From NCBI GenBank assembly GCA_020403245.1, contig JADBYA010000002.1, positions 186,001 to 250,000 of the forward strand: a stretch of DNA of 64,000 bases. The letters are read 5' to 3'. Of this stretch, positions 60,829-64,000 are shown piece after piece. This DNA is from Flavobacterium sp. (GTDB taxonomy: Bacteria; Bacteroidota; Bacteroidia; Flavobacteriales; Flavobacteriaceae). Position 1 is the first letter of the stretch. The number at the start of each line of letters is the position of its first letter. The notes under the pieces are model-generated. The model was not told where the DNA came from. It saw only the letters and a list, made by a program, of their open reading frames with translations, and did not search any database. Both the position numbers and the translations under genes were made by a program.

Positions 60829-61713
60829 TTATTTTAATAAAAAATGAATATAAAGCGGAATGATTGCAAATAAAATTGGAACTACAACAGCAAAGGCCTT
60901 TCCAAATAATTTAATTTTTGGCATCCAAGCGGAATTATTTAAACCCATAGATTGGAATGCGCTTTGAAAACCATGCAATAAATGAAATCCTAAAACTGCC
61001 ATGGCTAAAAGATATAAAATAGTGAAAACCAAACCTTCATTTGGTATAACATTAAATAACTTCCCTTTGCTTTTAAAGAAGTCAATAGTCAATTTATATA
61101 AATCTTTATAACCTTCTCCTACTTTTACTTTGGCTTGAGCATTGTAAAAATCGGTTCTATCTTCTATATAATTAGGAATATTGCTTTTCAATGCTTCTTC
61201 TCTTGTTTTAGCTACTTGTGCAGTAGGCATATAACTGCCATTTGTAAGAACATAAAGCTCTTGTTTTTGACCCATTACTTGTACAGATATGGTGTATAAA
61301 GGCATGTTTTTGTCAAAATGCATTTTTGCCCAAAAATTAACCATGTGTGTAACAATAAAAACTAAAATTAAAGTCCCCAAAATAGCCATGTTTCTCGATG
61401 CGAAACTGCTATTAGCACCCGGACTATTTTTGGCATAACCCACAGGTCTGGCCTTTATATTTTGGTATGTTAAAAGAAACCCATCTATGGCATGAAACAA
61501 GATAGAAATGTAAGTTAAATAGGAGAGTAATTTAACCGCTGGGTTTGATGTCATAAACAATGCGTATTTATTAAAGTTTAAAGCATTGTCAGGAACTAAT
61601 AATTGCAAGTTTCCAGCAAGATGTCCAGCCAAAAATAAGCATAGAAATAAGCCTGTAAGAGCCATCCAATATTTTTTTGCAATTGATGACTTTAAGAGTG
61701 CAGATTTTGCCAT
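60829..61713 (-). CDS. sdhC: Succinate dehydrogenase cytochrome b subunit
   Basis: A 294-residue membrane anchor with five helices and the haem-binding His pattern (for example FLAGHLAGN, ILFHAIDGF, VTHMVNFWAKMHF, GFHLLHGFQSAF). It is one large subunit replacing separate SdhC and SdhD, as in B-type di-haem enzymes. A polar stretch of about 85 residues lies between helices three and four, around residues 135-220 (QELYVLTNGSYMP, KVGEGYKDLYKLT). A good promoter lies upstream and the gene heads sdhCAB. Confidence 0.93.
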   Translation of the reverse strand: MAKSALLKSSIAKKYWMALTGLFLCLFLAGHLAGNLQLLVPDNALNFNKYALFMTSNPAVKLLSYLTYISILFHAIDGFLLTYQNIKARPVGYAKNSPGANSSFASRNMAILGTLILVFIVTHMVNFWAKMHFDKNMPLYTISVQVMGQKQELYVLTNGSYMPTAQVAKTREEALKSNIPNYIEDRTDFYNAQAKVKVGEGYKDLYKLTIDFFKSKGKLFNVIPNEGLVFTILYLLAMAVLGFHLLHGFQSAFQSMGLNNSAWMPKIKLFGKAFAVVVPILFAIIPLYIHFLLK

Positions 61714-61742
61714 AAGTTGAATAATTAATTTAAAAAGACGTA

Positions 61743-61773
61743 CAAAAATAGTCTTAATTGCAAATAACTACAA
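61743..61773 (-). promoter_or_regulatory. sdhCAB promoter
   Basis: Minus strand: TTG (61773-61771), 20-base spacer, TATTTTTG (61750-61743), 29 bases before the sdhC ATG. One of the best matches in the window. Confidence 0.65.
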
Positions 61774-61872
61774 CCTTTTCGAACTAATTTATAATCATTT
61801 TAATATGAGTTTAACATTTGTTGATTATCAATTAATTGAAATGACAATTCTGTTTTAAAAAAATAAAATAAT

Positions 61873-62745
61873 TTATTTTAAATAAGTTGGGATCAATCCG
61901 CGTAATCCCATATCAACAACATTTTCACCAATAGATGGCTCATATTTTCCGTCAGCGGTAATTTCATGCCATTCAAAACTGTTGTTTATAGAAAGTGATA
62001 GTGTAATGCTTACATCTCGTGTTTCATTACCATTAATGACTAAATTATTGGAGAAATTTCCGGTCACAACACATGAACCTTGGGGAATTGGTGAAGTTGA
62101 TGCAATTGGATTTGGAACTGTAGTAGCGTTTGCAGGCGCTTGTCCTGAAGAAGAATAGGGCTGATTATTTAGTCCAAAAGCCCAATACCCTTGTGCTTTA
62201 TTACCGTTTACCGGAAAAATATTGTTCCCAATATTAAAAGTACTAATATAAGTGTTGAACCCAACAAAACTAGCAATAGTTCCAGTATAATCAACACCTT
62301 GATGACGAATACTAATTTGATAATTTTGATACGATAAAGAAACTCGCATCCATTGATAACTTCCTGAGGCAACTTGGCTCAATGGAATTTTTAAAAAAGT
62401 TTCACCTTCGACAACGATTTTTGACTGACTAAAATCTATTGCACTGGCTCCACCAATAGTTGTTTCCGGAGCATGATATACAATAGTTCCCTGACCAATT
62501 TGGGTATTTGCATTTGGCGCTAATTCAACATAATGAGCAGAGATGGTGTTGAAAAGTGGAGATTGAGCAGCATTTCCAGCAGGGATTGTTGATGGTTGCC
62601 CCAAATTATTCAATCGAGCTTGGTTTTCATCAAATTTAAATTTGATAATTAACATTGGTTCTTCATTTGAAGAATTATCATTACTACACGAAAAGAACGA
62701 AATTGTAGCAGCTATAAATAGTAATAGAATAATTAATTTTCTCAT
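61873..62745 (-). CDS. Unknown lipoprotein downstream of ChaN-like gene
   Basis: A 290-residue lipoprotein, lipobox FFSCSNDNSSNEE (Cys 20). The mature part is strand-rich, with phrases such as LIIKFKFDENQARLNN, FLKIPLSQVASGSYQWMRVS and a conserved-looking end DGKYEPSIGENVVDMGLRGL. It is vaguely reminiscent of MbnP-like metal-linked lipoproteins but no clear motif supports that. It lies 30 bases after the ChaN-like gene, so they probably share one transcript and could share a haem or metal ligand. Confidence 0.6.
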   Translation of the reverse strand: MRKLIILLLFIAATISFFSCSNDNSSNEEPMLIIKFKFDENQARLNNLGQPSTIPAGNAAQSPLFNTISAHYVELAPNANTQIGQGTIVYHAPETTIGGASAIDFSQSKIVVEGETFLKIPLSQVASGSYQWMRVSLSYQNYQISIRHQGVDYTGTIASFVGFNTYISTFNIGNNIFPVNGNKAQGYWAFGLNNQPYSSSGQAPANATTVPNPIASTSPIPQGSCVVTGNFSNNLVINGNETRDVSITLSLSINNSFEWHEITADGKYEPSIGENVVDMGLRGLIPTYLK

Positions 62746-62775
62746 TTTGGTTTGGTTTCAAAACATAAGACGAAA

Positions 62776-63627
62776 TCAATATGTTTTTGTTACATCTTCA
62801 TCTATAACGAGAATATAGTCCCCTTTAGTATTATTTTCATCCAATATTTTTTCTACCCCTTTTTGTTCTACAACAGAAATGGTAATGATATTAAGTGCTG
62901 GCATCGTTTTTTTTAAGTACCAATAAATTCCTTCAAAGTTGTCGGAATGATAGGTTCCGTTGTAATGAATGAAAACAGAATTGGGTTGTAAATTCTTTTG
63001 AATAAAATAAGCCATAGTGGCATCTTTTATGGCTTGTGCTTTTGGCATATTGGGACTAGTATGATCTCCCATCATTTTCATCATTTCGACATAACCGGGT
63101 AAAGTAGCATCATAAAGAATGGGCAATGGTGCTATCCAAGTTTTTTCTTCATCGGTTAAATTATCCAGCGCCTCAAACCCTTTTTTGGATACTAAGGAAG
63201 CATATCTTCTCGGAATATTGGTGGCTATGAAAGCCAGCTTATTTTCTTTGGCAAAATCAACCAATGGTTTGTAATCGGTTTTATAATTAGGCCAAAGCCG
63301 AGCTGTTGAGTCTAGTTGTTTCTGATTGATTTCTCCTTTGAGATAAAGGTCTAATTGCTTTTGATTATCGGCTTCGAGCATTTCTGCACCTAGAACCAAT
63401 TGCTTTTTATTGGATAAATCTTTGGTTAATTCAAGTTGAAGCCAATGAACAATTGAATTGTTGTGATATTCACCAAAAAGTATTACCTCTGATTTTTCGG
63501 CACTTTTTAAAAGCTTGGCATACGTTGTTTTTTTGCCGTTTTTATCAAATAGTTGGTAAGGCGATTTATCTTGCCCTTTTGAGGTAATGGTTATTACTAA
63601 AATAATAAGAAAAATTATTCGTTTCAT
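62776..63627 (-). CDS. ChaN-family haem-binding protein
   Basis: A 283-residue protein with signal peptide (MKRIIFLIILVITITSKGQ), ATG at 63627 preferred over an opening seven codons upstream. Core motifs VILFGEYHNNSIVHWLQLE, LGAEMLEADNQKQLD and a late SVFIHYNGTYHSDNFEGIY match the PF04187 ChaN fold. In Campylobacter, ChaN binds stacked haem and is iron-regulated. Here it starts a two-gene unit with the lipoprotein. Haem binding is inferred from the family. Confidence 0.82.
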   Translation of the reverse strand: MKRIIFLIILVITITSKGQDKSPYQLFDKNGKKTTYAKLLKSAEKSEVILFGEYHNNSIVHWLQLELTKDLSNKKQLVLGAEMLEADNQKQLDLYLKGEINQKQLDSTARLWPNYKTDYKPLVDFAKENKLAFIATNIPRRYASLVSKKGFEALDNLTDEEKTWIAPLPILYDATLPGYVEMMKMMGDHTSPNMPKAQAIKDATMAYFIQKNLQPNSVFIHYNGTYHSDNFEGIYWYLKKTMPALNIITISVVEQKGVEKILDENNTKGDYILVIDEDVTKTY

Positions 63628-63653
63628 AAGTGTTCGTTTTAACGCCAATGTTA

Positions 63654-63661
63654 TAACTTTG
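63654..63661 (+). promoter_or_regulatory. Possible promoter for the aminopeptidase gene
   Basis: TAACTTTG fits TAnnTTTG but lies 109 bases before the ATG at 63771, with no visible -33 TTG. The intervening bases contain CACTAATCAC-type short repeats. Confidence 0.3.
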
Positions 63662-63770
63662 GGACATACAATAATAAGAATTTAATCGTCAAACTGCAAC
63701 CACAATACGAACAACTAACAACTCATCACTTTTCACTAATCACTAATCACTCTTTACTTTTCACTAAAAC

Positions 63771-64000
63771 ATGAAATACCATCAAATAGACCGAAATTTA
63801 TTTATTAAAAACAGAGCAAAATTTACTGCGAAAATGAAACCAAACAGTGTAGCAGTTTTCAATTCCAATGATATTTATCCCGTTTCTGCTGATTCGACTT
63901 TACCATTTGCACAACATCGTGATATTTTTTATCTGTCTGGCGTTGATCAAGAAGAAAGTATTTTGCTGCTTTTTCCTGATGCGCCATACGAACATTTAAA
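63771..64000 (+). CDS. pepP: Xaa-Pro aminopeptidase (partial, N-terminal part)
   Basis: The first 76 codons of an aminopeptidase P family gene that runs off the right edge. It starts MKYHQIDRNLFIKNRAKF and shows the N-terminal creatinase-like domain: VAVFNSNDIYPVSADSTLPF, QHRDIFYLSGVDQEESILL. The metal-binding catalytic domain lies outside the window. Aminopeptidase P removes N-terminal residues before proline. Confidence 0.85.
   Translation, partial: MKYHQIDRNLFIKNRAKFTAKMKPNSVAVFNSNDIYPVSADSTLPFAQHRDIFYLSGVDQEESILLLFPDAPYEHL

Overview
The window is chromosomal DNA from a member of the Flavobacteriaceae, most likely Flavobacterium or a close relative. The evidence is AT-rich sequence, repeated matches to the Bacteroidetes -7 promoter motif TAnnTTTG, a MoxR/Bat operon, a TonB receptor with a DUF5689 lipoprotein, S9 and GH92 enzymes, a sdhCAB operon with one large cytochrome b subunit, a short Pro-rich protein of PID-CTERM type, and inverted intergenic repeats typical of flavobacteria. 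There is no rRNA, CRISPR array, prophage or complete insertion sequence.

Layout. 1-6.7 kb: moxR, DUF58, batD-like, batA, batB and batC on the minus strand; batC runs off the window. 6.9-10.9 kb: aldo/keto reductase, an overlapping AlbA_2/metallophosphoesterase pair, a small barrel protein and phnA. 10.9-12.5 kb: an accessory DUF4143 ATPase lying between phnA and a second copy of the phnA 3' end. 12.5-14.8 kb: ALDH7-type dehydrogenase and 3-hydroxyanthranilate dioxygenase. 14.9-20.9 kb: secreted nuclease-like protein divergent from a TonB receptor, DUF5689 lipoprotein and small lipoprotein. 21-22.8 kb: S9 peptidase whose signal peptide is cut by an in-frame stop. 22.9-26.8 kb: DUF177-rpmF-fabH-accB-accC, the usual link of ribosomal protein L32 to fatty acid synthesis. 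26.9-36 kb: pdxA, ribE, a CAU tRNA, methylmalonyl-CoA epimerase, rbfA, a LolC/E-like permease, dusB, lepA, a RelE-type toxin-antitoxin pair and a 1-phosphofructokinase-type kinase. 36.3-40.8 kb: an ABC permease fused to an M1 peptidase with its ATPase. 41-48.8 kb: thiL, a family of modular outer-membrane proteins, a TPR histidine kinase/response regulator pair beside a secreted repeat peptide, and a LytTR regulator. 48.9-54.1 kb: glyS, a 1.1 kb accessory insert flanked by two copies of the comF 5' end, comF and an Ig-like lipoprotein. 54.2-64 kb: nitrilase-family amidase, GH92 mannosidase, sdhBAC, a lipoprotein/ChaN pair and the start of a Xaa-Pro aminopeptidase.

Most genes are core metabolism. 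The most unusual items are the repeat-peptide gene next to the TPR kinase (45.7-46 kb), two accessory inserts each bracketed by a duplicated end of the neighbouring core gene (phnA and comF), the interrupted S9 signal peptide, a family of four related hairpin repeats, and promoters placed so close to start codons that the mRNAs should be nearly leaderless. All functional calls come from motif reading; no database search was run.
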